NCBI GenBank assembly: GCA_016787295.1
Contig: JAEUUX010000179.1
Span: forward strand, 1-64,000
Length of the DNA stretch: 64,000 bases
Source: Chitinophagales bacterium
GTDB lineage: Bacteria; Bacteroidota; Bacteroidia; Chitinophagales; UBA2359
Direction: 5' to 3'
The stretch's first letter is position 1; each line of letters starts with the position of its first letter. Both the position numbers and the translations under genes were made by a program. Below are positions 27,510-35,247 of this stretch, piece after piece. The notes beneath the pieces are model-generated. The model was not told the DNA's origin. It saw nothing but the letters and a program-made list of their open reading frames with translations, and searched no databases.

Positions 27510-28716
27510 AATTTTTGTGAATTTTTTTGTAATAAATATTCCAATAACCTATAGTCAACAAGTCTTTTAAAAAAAGTGTTGCTGGATTATTTGGATTGAG
27601 TAAGTTGCCAGCTATTTTTGCTAAATCCCGCCCAATTTGTATGCAAATATCTATAGCTCCACTGTCTCGCAATTCAAGCAGTATTTCCTTTTGAAAATAC
27701 TCAACAATATATTGATTCCTTACAGGATTTTCTAAATAACGATATACCAAACGGCGTGGAGCTTTTAATAAATGCCAAAAAAGCGGTAAAGTTATGTTTT
27801 GATTTTTAAGGTCGCTAAAAACATCGTTTTCATTTTTCCCAATAGTCTCTTTGCCTTCTATGGGAATAATATCTGCTACATCATTCACGATTTGAAACAA
27901 GAACCCATATATCACCGCAAAACGAGAAACGTTTGAATTTGCTTCCTTTAACAATGTACAATTTATTTCAGTTAGCAAGATACATAAAGCTACATTAGTT
28001 AAAAAAATGCGACGAAAGTATAACTGCAAAAAAATATGATGTTCTTGCGGCACGTTTGAAAGCAACGTAACCATAACTAACTCAAAATCTCCAAAGTAGT
28101 CATCAAATAAGTGGTTGATTGAGGAGTCTGTAATTGCAGAAAAACTATTTTTTTTAAAGGCGCTATAATGCCCATAGTTGAGTTCCATTGATTGTCCCAT
28201 ATCCACCAACAAAAAGATTTTTCCTACAGTTTTTTCTATTTTTTTTTTATTATTTTTATCAATGAATTGCATAGTGGTAATATAATCAAACAATAGCTCT
28301 CTTAATACATTGCTAGCGATAATATTCTTTCTAATGGCAGCATTATCAGTTACTTTTGCTTTTTTGTCTATGATTTGATTGTGCAGATACTGTATAGTAA
28401 TAATCGCTTCTGCTATGAATGCTAATTGTTTTACTGTTTGTTGTTCATCTGCACTTAGTTGTCTTTGTTGTTGGTTAGCAATATATTGAGCGGTTTTATA
28501 GATAAGGTAAGACCGTACTCCATGAGTTTGCAAGCGTTTCACTAACAAAAAAAAGTACTGCTTAACTATATCTTCCGCTTCAAATAATTGGTATTTTTCG
28601 CAATATATTTTTTTTAGCTTGCACATTTCTGTTTGTAGTTCAGACATAAGCCATTCCATTTCCGCAAAACGTTTATGGGATACAGAATAATCTAGATTAT
28701 GTCGATACTTTCTCAT
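27490..28716 (-). CDS. Class-I isoprenoid-synthase-like protein, paralog B
   Basis: 408 aa from the ATG at 28716 (MRKYRHNLDY); the frame is open to 28803 inside the previous gene, but the 28716 start gives the same length as its paralog. It looks like a polyprenyl synthetase (all-alpha class-I fold). AIITIQYLHNQIIDKK aligns with the first Asp-rich motif (usual LIHDDVxD), so the first Asp is Asn/Gln. FLFQIVNDVADII aligns with the second (usual FQIxDDxxD), with Asn first. ENDVFSDLKNQNITLPLFW resembles the GxDLxExKxTLPLI stretch of the family. Activity may be changed or lost. It lies 10 bp downstream of paralog A. No other isoprenoid genes are nearby. Confidence 0.75.
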   Translation of the reverse strand: MRKYRHNLDYSVSHKRFAEMEWLMSELQTEMCKLKKIYCEKYQLFEAEDIVKQYFFLLVKRLQTHGVRSYLIYKTAQYIANQQQRQLSADEQQTVKQLAFIAEAIITIQYLHNQIIDKKAKVTDNAAIRKNIIASNVLRELLFDYITTMQFIDKNNKKKIEKTVGKIFLLVDMGQSMELNYGHYSAFKKNSFSAITDSSINHLFDDYFGDFELVMVTLLSNVPQEHHIFLQLYFRRIFLTNVALCILLTEINCTLLKEANSNVSRFAVIYGFLFQIVNDVADIIPIEGKETIGKNENDVFSDLKNQNITLPLFWHLLKAPRRLVYRYLENPVRNQYIVEYFQKEILLELRDSGAIDICIQIGRDLAKIAGNLLNPNNPATLFLKDLLTIGYWNIYYKKIHKNYGTKQI

Positions 28717-28726
28717 ATAGGTAATT

Positions 28727-29956
28727 TTAGGTCTTAAATTTGCGATTTTTAGGTTGTTTTTTATTCTTGTACCACTCCCGATAGTATTTATTCCACTCAC
28801 CAATTTTTAGCATGTCATTTAGTAAAGCGGTAGCTGGATTGGTAGGGTGTAATATTTTGCGTGTATAAACTATAAACTGACGACCAAGTTGAATCGTGGT
28901 TTCCACAGACAAACCATCTTGCAATTCTTGTGCTAATTCAGTTTTAAAATCCTCAATAATATAAGCACATTTTTGTGGATTATTCAAATAACGCCAAATC
29001 AAGCGCTTGGGTTGATGCTGTAAATGTAGTAGCAAGGGCAAAGTAATATTGCAGTTTCTTAGGTCTGAAAAAACGTCATTTGGTTTTTTGGCGACGGTTC
29101 CTTTTTTTGTGTGTACCATGTCTGCTACATCATTCGTGATTTGTAAAATAGCGGAATAACCCACCCCAAAGTAAGCAACAGTATTTCTTAAACTTTGGTC
29201 ATCTACTTTGAATAGTTTACATAAAAGTTGCGCAATAAAAACAAAAAAACAAGTATTTGTTAGAATAGTACGACGAAAATAATGCTCCGCAAAATCTTTT
29301 TTATCTCCCCATTTGTTGTGCAATTGTTGATTAATAATAGGAAAGATGGGAGCCAAATGGGTATCGATGAATTGATTAATTTCGCTATTCGCAGCAACTT
29401 TGCTTGACTGTTCGGCTTGAAAAGAATCATAATGTCCATAATTCAATTCCATCATTTGCCCAATATCAACATACATCAAAATTTTAGCAACCGTATTGGC
29501 AACGTTTGTTCGGTGTTCTGGCGCAATTTTTTCATCAATATAATCAAATAGTAGTTCCCGCAAAATATTGCTTGCCAACAAATTTCGATTGATAAGTTCA
29601 TTCGTTTTTACCTCAAATTTTTGGTCTAAAATTTGATTGTGTAAGTATTGTATAACAATAATAAGCTCGGCAATAAACCCTATCTGCCGCAATAAATCGG
29701 CATAATCGGCTATTGCTTTTTGTTGTTCGTGCAATAGGTATTCTCCTATTTTTTGTGTAAAATAAGACCGAACACCAATTACATCAAAGCGACGATCTAA
29801 TAGAAAAAAACAGTACTTAAAGCTAATATCATCTTCTAATAAATTGTAGCGTTCTTGAAAAAAATCTTTTAAGGCATCTTTTTCTCTTGACAATGCAACC
29901 TTATTTCGCTCCATTTCTAATACGCGCTGGTTGTGGATAGGGTCTTGTGTCTGCAT
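28727..29956 (-). CDS. Class-I isoprenoid-synthase-like protein, paralog A
   Basis: 409 aa, first gene of the seven-gene operon, clearly paralogous to the next gene (shared GVRSY, QYLHNQI, ASNxLRELLFDYI, MELNYGHY, YFRR, NDVADxx, NPATxxL). It has the outline of a trans-isoprenyl diphosphate synthase: IVIQYLHNQILDQK in the position of the first Asp-rich motif, and ILQITNDVADMV followed by NDVFSDLRNCNITLPLLLH for the second. Some acidic positions are replaced by Asn/Gln, so the metal site is partly retained. It may make a small prenyl product, bind one, or be a non-enzymatic relative. The start lies 17-30 nt after the predicted transcription start. No signal peptide. Confidence 0.75.
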   Translation of the reverse strand: MQTQDPIHNQRVLEMERNKVALSREKDALKDFFQERYNLLEDDISFKYCFFLLDRRFDVIGVRSYFTQKIGEYLLHEQQKAIADYADLLRQIGFIAELIIVIQYLHNQILDQKFEVKTNELINRNLLASNILRELLFDYIDEKIAPEHRTNVANTVAKILMYVDIGQMMELNYGHYDSFQAEQSSKVAANSEINQFIDTHLAPIFPIINQQLHNKWGDKKDFAEHYFRRTILTNTCFFVFIAQLLCKLFKVDDQSLRNTVAYFGVGYSAILQITNDVADMVHTKKGTVAKKPNDVFSDLRNCNITLPLLLHLQHQPKRLIWRYLNNPQKCAYIIEDFKTELAQELQDGLSVETTIQLGRQFIVYTRKILHPTNPATALLNDMLKIGEWNKYYREWYKNKKQPKNRKFKT

Positions 29957-29979
29957 GATATTTCGTTGGTTTAGTCATG

Positions 29980-30011
29980 CAAATATACTGTATAAAATGT
30001 GCGTTTTCCAA
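29980..30011 (-). promoter_or_regulatory. Promoter of the seven-gene operon
   Basis: On the minus strand TTG (plus 30009-30011) is followed by a 21-base spacer and TATATTTG (plus 29980-29987). This is a near-ideal Bacteroidota promoter just upstream of the first isoprenoid-synthase-like gene. No sigma54 -24/-12 pair was noticed here. Confidence 0.65.
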
Positions 30012-30130
30012 ATCGAATTTTGTGCCAAATCCTTAATTAAAACATTTTTTTTGTTGTAATACCTAACTCCCTGATTATCAGCGAAATACGAAAATGATAA
30101 TTATCTAATACATAGTCTACAAAAACAAAA

Positions 30131-30170
30131 TACCCGAAAAAATTTCGTCTAAGCGAGATTTTTTCGGGTA
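30131..30170 (-). terminator. Terminator of the aspartate kinase gene
   Basis: TACCCGAAAAAATTTCG pairs with CGAGATTTTTTCGGGTA with one mismatch, about 30 bp after the minus-strand stop at 30198. TTTTGTTTTTG follows on the minus strand. Confidence 0.8.
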
Positions 30171-30197
30171 AAATTTTAGAATTTATGTCACTCTATC

Positions 30198-31466
30198 TTA
30201 GCGAACCACCATTTGAATGGTATGGCGGCTTTTTTGTGATAACAGAATCTCGCGCCCTTCTGTATGTTGTTCGAGGGCTTCGGGCGTATAGTGACGAATG
30301 GTTATAAGCGTGAGCCCTTCGTTTTTATAGACCGTATAATCTTCCTCCAATGCCTCCAATAAGGCTTCGATGCGCATAGGGGTGTTGTCTATACATGCCG
30401 AAAAACTAATCGCCGCATTTTGTGTCAAATTGGTTTTGATGCGGTGGGCAGCAAATAGTTCATAAATATCGCTTAGGTTTTCTTCTGCCATAAACGAAAA
30501 ATCATTGCTGAACACTGATACCAACAACTGATTGGATTTGATGACCACCACAGGCGGCAGTTGTGTGTTGGCAGGAAGCTCGGTTTGCACCACTGTACCC
30601 ACCTCATCGGGTTTTACAAACGAACGCACATACAAAGGAATACCTTTGTTCTGGAGCGGCTTAATGGTTTTGGGGTGAATAACATGCGCCCCATAATAGG
30701 TCATTTCGATGGCTTCGTAATAGGACAAAACAGGAATTTTAACCGTATTCTCCACCAAACGCGGGTCTGCATTCAAAATACCCGGCACATCTTTCCAAAC
30801 CGTCATGCCTTGAGATTCCAAAATATTGGCAAAAACAGCAGCAGTATAATCAGACCCTTCACGTCCCAAAGTAGTTGTAAAACCTTCGGGTGTGCCACCC
30901 AAAAAGCCTTGTGTCAAAGCAATTTTGCCACTCTCCCAAACAGCATGAATAGCAGTTGGTATATCTTTTTCGGTGGTTTTCCATTGGATTTGTCCTTCGC
31001 GATAAGTATTATCCGTATGTACTAAATGGCGAACATCGAGCCATTGGGAAGCAATGTCGACAGTATTTAGATAAGCTGCTACAATTTGCGTGGCTAACAG
31101 TTCGCCCAACGACACAATTTGGTCGTATTCAAAACCATAATTGCTGGTCGCGCCTTGCTGCAAACGGTCTTCTACCACCCGAAAAGTTTGGTTTAGTTGT
31201 TCATACACCGCATTGTTCGCATCGGTCATCAACTCTTGAACAATACTAATATGGTTATTTTTGATAGCGGCTAACAAATCGAGCGCTTGTTGTGTATTTT
31301 TTTGATAGTGGGCGTTGACAACTTCTTCCAAAGCATTGGTCGTTTTGCCCATAGCAGAGACAATAACCACCAATTTTTCACCCGAAAAACCCTTGATAAT
31401 TTGGGCTACGTTGCGAACAGCAGCAGCATTTTTAACAGATGCTCCGCCAAATTTAAAAACTTGCAT
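30198..31466 (-). CDS. lysC: Aspartate kinase
   Basis: 422 aa, a typical length for a monofunctional aspartate kinase. It phosphorylates aspartate with ATP, the first step towards lysine, threonine and methionine. Motifs: KFGGASVKN (5-13), VVIVSAMGKTTN, the SLGELLAT region, and TTLGREGSDYTAAVFA with VWKDVPGILNADPR. A C-terminal ACT region begins at about residue 300 and is the expected site of feedback control. The gene is alone, with its own promoter and terminator and no homoserine dehydrogenase fused or adjacent. Gene symbols differ between species for this family; lysC is used here in the generic sense. Confidence 0.92.
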   Translation of the reverse strand: MQVFKFGGASVKNAAAVRNVAQIIKGFSGEKLVVIVSAMGKTTNALEEVVNAHYQKNTQQALDLLAAIKNNHISIVQELMTDANNAVYEQLNQTFRVVEDRLQQGATSNYGFEYDQIVSLGELLATQIVAAYLNTVDIASQWLDVRHLVHTDNTYREGQIQWKTTEKDIPTAIHAVWESGKIALTQGFLGGTPEGFTTTLGREGSDYTAAVFANILESQGMTVWKDVPGILNADPRLVENTVKIPVLSYYEAIEMTYYGAHVIHPKTIKPLQNKGIPLYVRSFVKPDEVGTVVQTELPANTQLPPVVVIKSNQLLVSVFSNDFSFMAEENLSDIYELFAAHRIKTNLTQNAAISFSACIDNTPMRIEALLEALEEDYTVYKNEGLTLITIRHYTPEALEQHTEGREILLSQKSRHTIQMVVR

Positions 31467-31503
31467 GGATAGGATTGTGGTTTATATGCGTTGTAAAAAG
31501 CCG

Positions 31504-31534
31504 CAAAGGTAGCTATTCTTGGGCAGATGAGCAA
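31504..31534 (-). promoter_or_regulatory. Promoter of the aspartate kinase gene
   Basis: On the minus strand TTG (plus 31532-31534), a 20-base spacer, then TACCTTTG (plus 31504-31511). It lies about 40 bp upstream of the start codon and fits the phylum consensus very well. No leader peptide or attenuator was recognised. Confidence 0.65.
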
Positions 31535-31581
31535 ATAAATGTGAAAAATCCGTTTTTGTGTGATTATTGTGCAAAAAACAT

Positions 31582-31630
31582 ACTATTGTTCCATTTGCGT
31601 TAAATAGTCCGATAATAACGCATTGATTTA
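31582..31630 (+). repeat. Partial copy of repeat A flank
   Basis: Matches only the left flank of the extended repeat at 32673 (ATTGTTCCATTTGCGTTAAA ... ATAACGCATTGATTT). The GC-rich core is missing. Confidence 0.7.
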
Positions 31631-31812
31631 TACTAAATTGAATACAGTATTCGGATTTTGTAAAATGTTGACAGTCGAATAATTGCGGTCACAAAAAACG
31701 CACATCTGCTTACACTATTTTCGTCACCCGAAATAGTGCTGTAGTCGGTCGTTGAGGCATGAAAGTCACAGCTAAACAGACAAAAAACGATAAACTGCCT
31801 CAACGATTGCCT

Positions 31813-31895
31813 ACATTTTGTGGTAGCTAATACAATAAAACAGACAAAATGCCTACGATTTCGCTTGCTACCACAAAATTAAGCAAAGACCACAG
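31813..31895. repeat. Dispersed repeat family C with inverted ends
   Basis: TTTTGTGGTAGC and GCTACCACAAAA are inverted around a ~45-base centre, then AATTAAGCAAAGACCACAG. The same arrangement recurs at 45157-45243 with a different centre, so the ends are conserved and the interior is not. It resembles a small MITE-like element. Confidence 0.65.
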
Positions 31896-32109
31896 CACGC
31901 CGGACGAATCCACTCGAAAAAGAACACCTTTTTTTGCTACTTTTTTGGGTGAGCAAAAAAGTAGAATCACCATTTGATGCTTACGATAATAGTATTTCGA
32001 GGAATGGTAAATTGCTGTTAATTGATGTTGCATTTTGAGACGAGTACGTAACATCATTCATTATCAAATCCGAAAAGTAATTTCAATTCAGTATATCTTG
32101 TTGAGTAGC

Positions 32110-32144
32110 GTTTCTCCGTAGGTAGGGTTTAAACCCTACGGAGA
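32110..32144. repeat. Palindrome built on GTTTCTCCGTAGGG
   Basis: GTTTCTCCGTA-GGTAGGGTTT faces AAACCCTACGGAGAAAC. A partial relative (GGGTTTAAACCCTACG ... GGAGAAACG) lies near 32890-32921. It is not next to a gene end, so it is more likely a repeat than a terminator. Confidence 0.6.
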
Positions 32145-32336
32145 AACAAACAAGTACTGTCACCTGACAAGTTTGATAACGACATTAAAAAGTAGTTTTA
32201 GCTTGTGTTGTTCTAAAAAAATGACAAATGCGAAACAATATTTGATAATGACAATCTGATAAGTACCTTATCAAGGCCTTATTTGTTATTATCCAAACAA
32301 CCCAATTAGCTGACAAGATTACCAGCTCAAAATAAT

Positions 32337-32401
32337 AAAAACCCCGATGGGGTGACACATTATTCGACAAAACATGACATCATTTCACCCCGTCGGGGTT
32401 T
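32337..32401. repeat. CCCCG-type hairpin element
   Basis: AAAACCCCGATGGGGTGACA and TTTCACCCCGTCGGGGTTTA bracket ATTCGACAAAACATGACATC. Two very similar elements occur at 33968-34028 and 34284-34344, where GACGGGG/CTTCGGGG variants keep the pairing. Each arm is itself palindromic (CCCCGTCGGGG). Confidence 0.75.
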
Positions 32402-32581
32402 ATGCCTTTTTTGTTCCGTTTTTTTTGCTATAAACCTATCACCCTTTCAGGGTTTATTTAAATACTTTCTCCTCGTTGCTATTTTCAGAAATACCACTTA
32501 ATAATGTTGCTATCAAAGTATTAACTTGAAGAACTGCTTATGCTATCTCGTGCTATCATATCTTCTCACCACGCGTTGGAC

Positions 32582-32628
32582 AAACCAAAGACATCGGACG
32601 TTTTTAAAACATCCGATGTCTTTGGTTT
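32582..32628. repeat. Perfect 17-bp inverted repeat
   Basis: AAACCAAAGACATCGGA and its reverse complement surround a 13-base loop and are followed by T residues. There is no gene immediately upstream on either strand. It may be an orphan terminator or a short mobile palindrome. Confidence 0.6.
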
Positions 32629-32672
32629 TTGTGAGCTATAAGGTTTCTTTGTGATAGAACATTACAAAGATA

Positions 32673-32858
32673 ACTACTGTTCCATTTTGCTTAAATAGTC
32701 CGGTAATAACACATTGGTTTTTTTGGGCGTTTCCCTGCGGGTCGGGCTGCTGCGGGCTTCGCTTTGCTTCGGTGCTGCGTTGCTCTCCGCACTGGCTAAC
32801 GCCACCCTCCGCATCCCTAACGCGCTTCGCCATTCAAACAAAAATATCGTTATTTTTT
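32673..32858 (+). repeat. Dispersed repeat family A, extended copy
   Basis: Same organisation as the 9478-9660 copy, on the opposite strand: an ACTGTTCCATTTTGCTTAAA flank, a core beginning GGGCGTTTCCCTGCGGGTCG (32725-32840), then a CAAAAATATCGTTATTTTTT flank. The core has scattered substitutions relative to the others. Confidence 0.85.
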
Positions 32859-33014
32859 ACGACACAATAGATAAAACGCAACAGTAGAGCGGGTTTAAAC
32901 CCTACGCTATGGAGAAACGTTAACGATAAGATTAAACTAAAAGACTATCAATGAACCTTGAAGAGGGACAAGGAAAAGCATAAGATTTTATACAAAAACT
33001 CGATGTTTAAGACA

Positions 33015-33047
33015 AACCCTTCGGAGGTTTTGAACCTCCGAAGGGTT
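33015..33047. repeat. Perfect 15-bp palindrome
   Basis: AACCCTTCGGAGGTT and AACCTCCGAAGGGTT around a 3-base loop. It sits between repeat copies, with no gene to terminate. Confidence 0.6.
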
Positions 33048-33066
33048 AAAATCATTAAAAACACGA

Positions 33067-33129
33067 TGGGTTTCGCCCTCCGCATCCCTAACGCGCTTCG
33101 CCATTCAAACAAAAATATCGTTATTTTTT
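33067..33129 (+). repeat. Truncated copy of repeat A
   Basis: Only the right end (GCCCTCCGCATCCCTAACGC ... CAAAAATATCGTTATTTTTT) is present, 210 bp after the complete copy. This indicates partial deletion or duplication. Confidence 0.75.
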
Positions 33130-33161
33130 CCAACAAAATAGATAAAACGGAACACTACTAA

Positions 33162-33779
33162 CTATCGCACCATTATTGTAGCAAGTCCGCTCCAATTGCT
33201 GATGCCATTGATATTGATGGCTCGCACTTGCGCCCAAATCACCGTGCCACGCTCAATGCCACGCAAAAGTGCGCGCGTGCTAAATGCCAAATCGGTGCTT
33301 TGCCATAGCTCTTCACCTTCTTTTCGCCAGCGAACTTCGTAGACGGCAGCATTTGCAACCCCTTTGTATCGCACCAATGCTTCGCCGCTCAATTTGCTAT
33401 CTAATAGGCGAACATTTTCGAGAGTGCTGGGAGGTATGCCGCGTGTAGGTTTTTTGATCAGTTCAAAACCTGTGGCTAAAATACTCGATTCGTTGGTGTC
33501 GGCATGGTCTTCGATGCAACTTGCCCAAAGTACAAGGGTATGCACCAATGCTTTACGAGCTTCGTTTTTGGCAGTTACCGCCAATCTGCCTCTATCGGCT
33601 GCTGCGGCTAATTTTTCTTTATAGGTGGCGATGTTTGTTTTAAACACATCGACCGTCGGGTGAATATTGTCGAACAAGGGAGAATGGGGGATACAAGTAT
33701 CTATTTTCTCTGCTATTGCTAATAGTTTCGCATCGGTTTGTCGAGCAAAGGATTTCAAAATTCGGTTCATAATCGTCAA
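33162..33779 (-). CDS. Fibronectin type III-like domain protein
   Basis: 205 aa. The N-terminal ~110 residues are helical and charged (YKEKLAAAADRGRLAVTAKN, then an ALVHTLVLWASCIEDHA helix). Residues about 115-205 look like a fibronectin type III beta-sandwich (VRYKGVANAAVYEVRWRKEG, AQVRAININGISNWSG). There is no signal peptide. Proteins of this two-part layout are frequent as short hypotheticals in Bacteroidota and their function is unknown. It is the only convincing gene within the 31.5-35.2 kb repeat region, and it stands alone with repeats immediately on both sides. Confidence 0.75.
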   Translation of the reverse strand: MTIMNRILKSFARQTDAKLLAIAEKIDTCIPHSPLFDNIHPTVDVFKTNIATYKEKLAAAADRGRLAVTAKNEARKALVHTLVLWASCIEDHADTNESSILATGFELIKKPTRGIPPSTLENVRLLDSKLSGEALVRYKGVANAAVYEVRWRKEGEELWQSTDLAFSTRALLRGIERGTVIWAQVRAININGISNWSGLATIMVR

Positions 33780-33854
33780 TTATTAATGGTTAATGGGGGT
33801 TTTGGGCAACTAAACGCAAAGGCTTTATGGGTAATTATCAATTGTTAATTGTTA

Positions 33855-34500
33855 ATGCTTGTCTTGAGCAATTAAAGTCCTTAGTTGACAAGATTACCAG
33901 CTCAAAATAATAAAAACCCTGATGGGGTGACACGTTTATAGCTTCAAAATAGCAGAATAATTAACATAAACCCCGACGGGGTGACATTATTCGACAAAAC
34001 ATGACATCATTTCACCCCTTCGGGGTTTATTTACCTTAGCATTTTTACCGTCATCCTTTTTACAATACCACCTAATGTCGTTATCTAATTGTTAATGGGT
34101 GTTTTGAGCAATTAAACGCAAAGGCTTTATGGGTAATTGTTAATTGTTAATTGTTAATTGTTAATGGTTAATGCTTGTCTTGAGCAATTAAAGGCATTAG
34201 CTGACAAGATTACCAGCTCAAAATAATAAAAACCCTGATGGGGTGACACGTTTATAGCTTCAGAATAGCAGAATAATTAACATAAACCCCGACGGGGTGA
34301 CATTATTCGACAAAACATGACATCATTTCACCCCTTCGGGGTTTATTTACCTTAGCATTTTTACCGTTATCCTTTTTACAATACCACCTAATGTCGTTAT
34401 CTAATTGTTAATGGGTGTTTTGAGCAATTAAACGCAAAAACTTTATGGGTAATTGTTAATTGTTAATGCTTGTCTTGAGCAATTAAACGCAAAAACTTTG
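33855..34500. repeat. Two tandem ~300-316-bp units plus a partial third
   Basis: Unit 1 starts at 33855 and unit 2 at 34171 (both ATGCTTGTCTTGAGCAATTA), with a partial third at 34468. Each full unit has GACAAGATTACCAGCTCAAA, a CCCTGATGGGGTGACA element, a long CCCCGACGGGG ... CCCCTTCGGGG hairpin, TTTACAATACCACCTAATGT and runs of TTAATTGTTAATTG. The units differ at few positions, so the duplication is recent. Confidence 0.85.
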
Positions 34501-34601
34501 GTATTATTGTGTGAGTTTGTTTTTTCTTGAAGAAATTTATTACTATGACGGAATAAAAGGACAATAGGTTGCAATTGGATAAATTTTTTTGTTCAATGGG
34601 T

Positions 34602-35084
34602 TATTGTTCGCTTACAATTGATTATTGTTCGCTTACAATTGATTATTGTTCGCTTACAATTGATTATTGTTCGCTTACAATTGGTTATTGTTCGCTTACA
34701 ATTGGTTATTGTTCCCTTACAATTGGTTATTGTTCGCTTACAATTGGTTATTGTTCGCTTACAATTGGTTATTGTTCGCTTACAATTGGTTATTGTTCGC
34801 TTACAATGGGTTATTGTTCGCTTACAATTGGTTATTGTTCGCTTACAATGGGTCATTGTTCCCTTACAATTGGTTATTGTTCGCTTACAATGGGTTATTG
34901 TTCGCTTACAATGGGTTATTGTTCGCTTACAATGGGTTATTGTTCGCTTACAATGCGTCATTGTTCGCTTACAATGCGTCATTGTTCGCTTACAATGCGT
35001 CATTATTCCCTTACAATGGGTCATTGTTCGCTTACAATGGGTTATTGTTCGCTTACAATTGGTTATTGTTCGCTTACAATGAGA
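34602..35084. repeat. Minisatellite: 23 copies of a 21-bp unit
   Basis: The consensus unit is TATTGTTCGCTTACAATTGG plus T, in 23 uninterrupted copies. Variants (ATTGAT, ATTGGT, ATGGGT, ATGCGT; TTCGCTTACA versus TTCCCTTACA) are clustered along the array, as expected from stepwise unit duplication. Reading frames in both directions give heptapeptide repeats such as YCSLTIG, but there is no ATG start with upstream signals and the region is probably non-coding. Confidence 0.9.
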
Positions 35085-35193
35085 TAACAACATTTCATCT
35101 TTTCAGGGTTTATTTGAATGTTTTATTATTGTTGCCATTTTCTGAAATACCACCTAATGTCATTATCAAATTGCTGCGCTTTTGCGCGCAAAA

Positions 35194-35226
35194 AACCCTG
35201 AAAAAGCAAATCGCTTTTTCAGGGTT
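35194..35226 (-). terminator. fabG terminator
   Basis: AACCCTGAAAAAGC and its exact reverse complement around a 5-base loop, 22 bp after the minus-strand stop at 35248. A T-run follows on the minus strand. Confidence 0.8.
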
Positions 35227-35247
35227 AGATAGAGTAGGGGAGAGGGT

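Larger units (their letters stand above)
31467..33161. other. Repeat-rich gene-free region
   Basis: About 1.7 kb with no credible gene. It contains the lysC promoter, a partial repeat A (31582-31630), repeat C (31813-31895), palindromes at 32110-32144, 32582-32628 and 33015-33047, a CCCCG-type hairpin (32337-32401), a full repeat A (32673-32858) and a truncated one (33067-33129). Small reading frames here (for example at 31827, 32636 and 32958) are made of repeat sequence. The region looks like a landing zone for short non-autonomous elements. Confidence 0.7.
33780..35247. other. Gene-free region of tandem repeats and a minisatellite
   Basis: About 1.5 kb that holds a ~0.3-kb tandem duplication (33855-34500), the 21-bp minisatellite (34602-35084) and the fabG terminator (35194-35226). 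Long reading frames on both strands across 34569-35251 are a by-product of the repeat unit being 21 bp, with no stop codon in several of its reading frames. Confidence 0.8.

Noticed and set aside
28717-28803. Upstream in-frame start for isoprenoid-synthase-like paralog B
   Set aside because: It would overlap the first gene by 77 bp; the ATG at 28716 gives almost the same length as the paralog and fits a 10-bp spacing.
31827-33161. Several small reading frames (31827-32057, 32636-32833, 32948-33136, 32958-33161)
   Set aside because: They coincide with dispersed repeats or palindromes, and none has a recognisable domain.
32337-34344. Repeated CCCCG hairpins as a possible CRISPR array
   Set aside because: The copies are not regularly spaced with unique spacers, and two sit within a tandem duplication; no cas gene is near.
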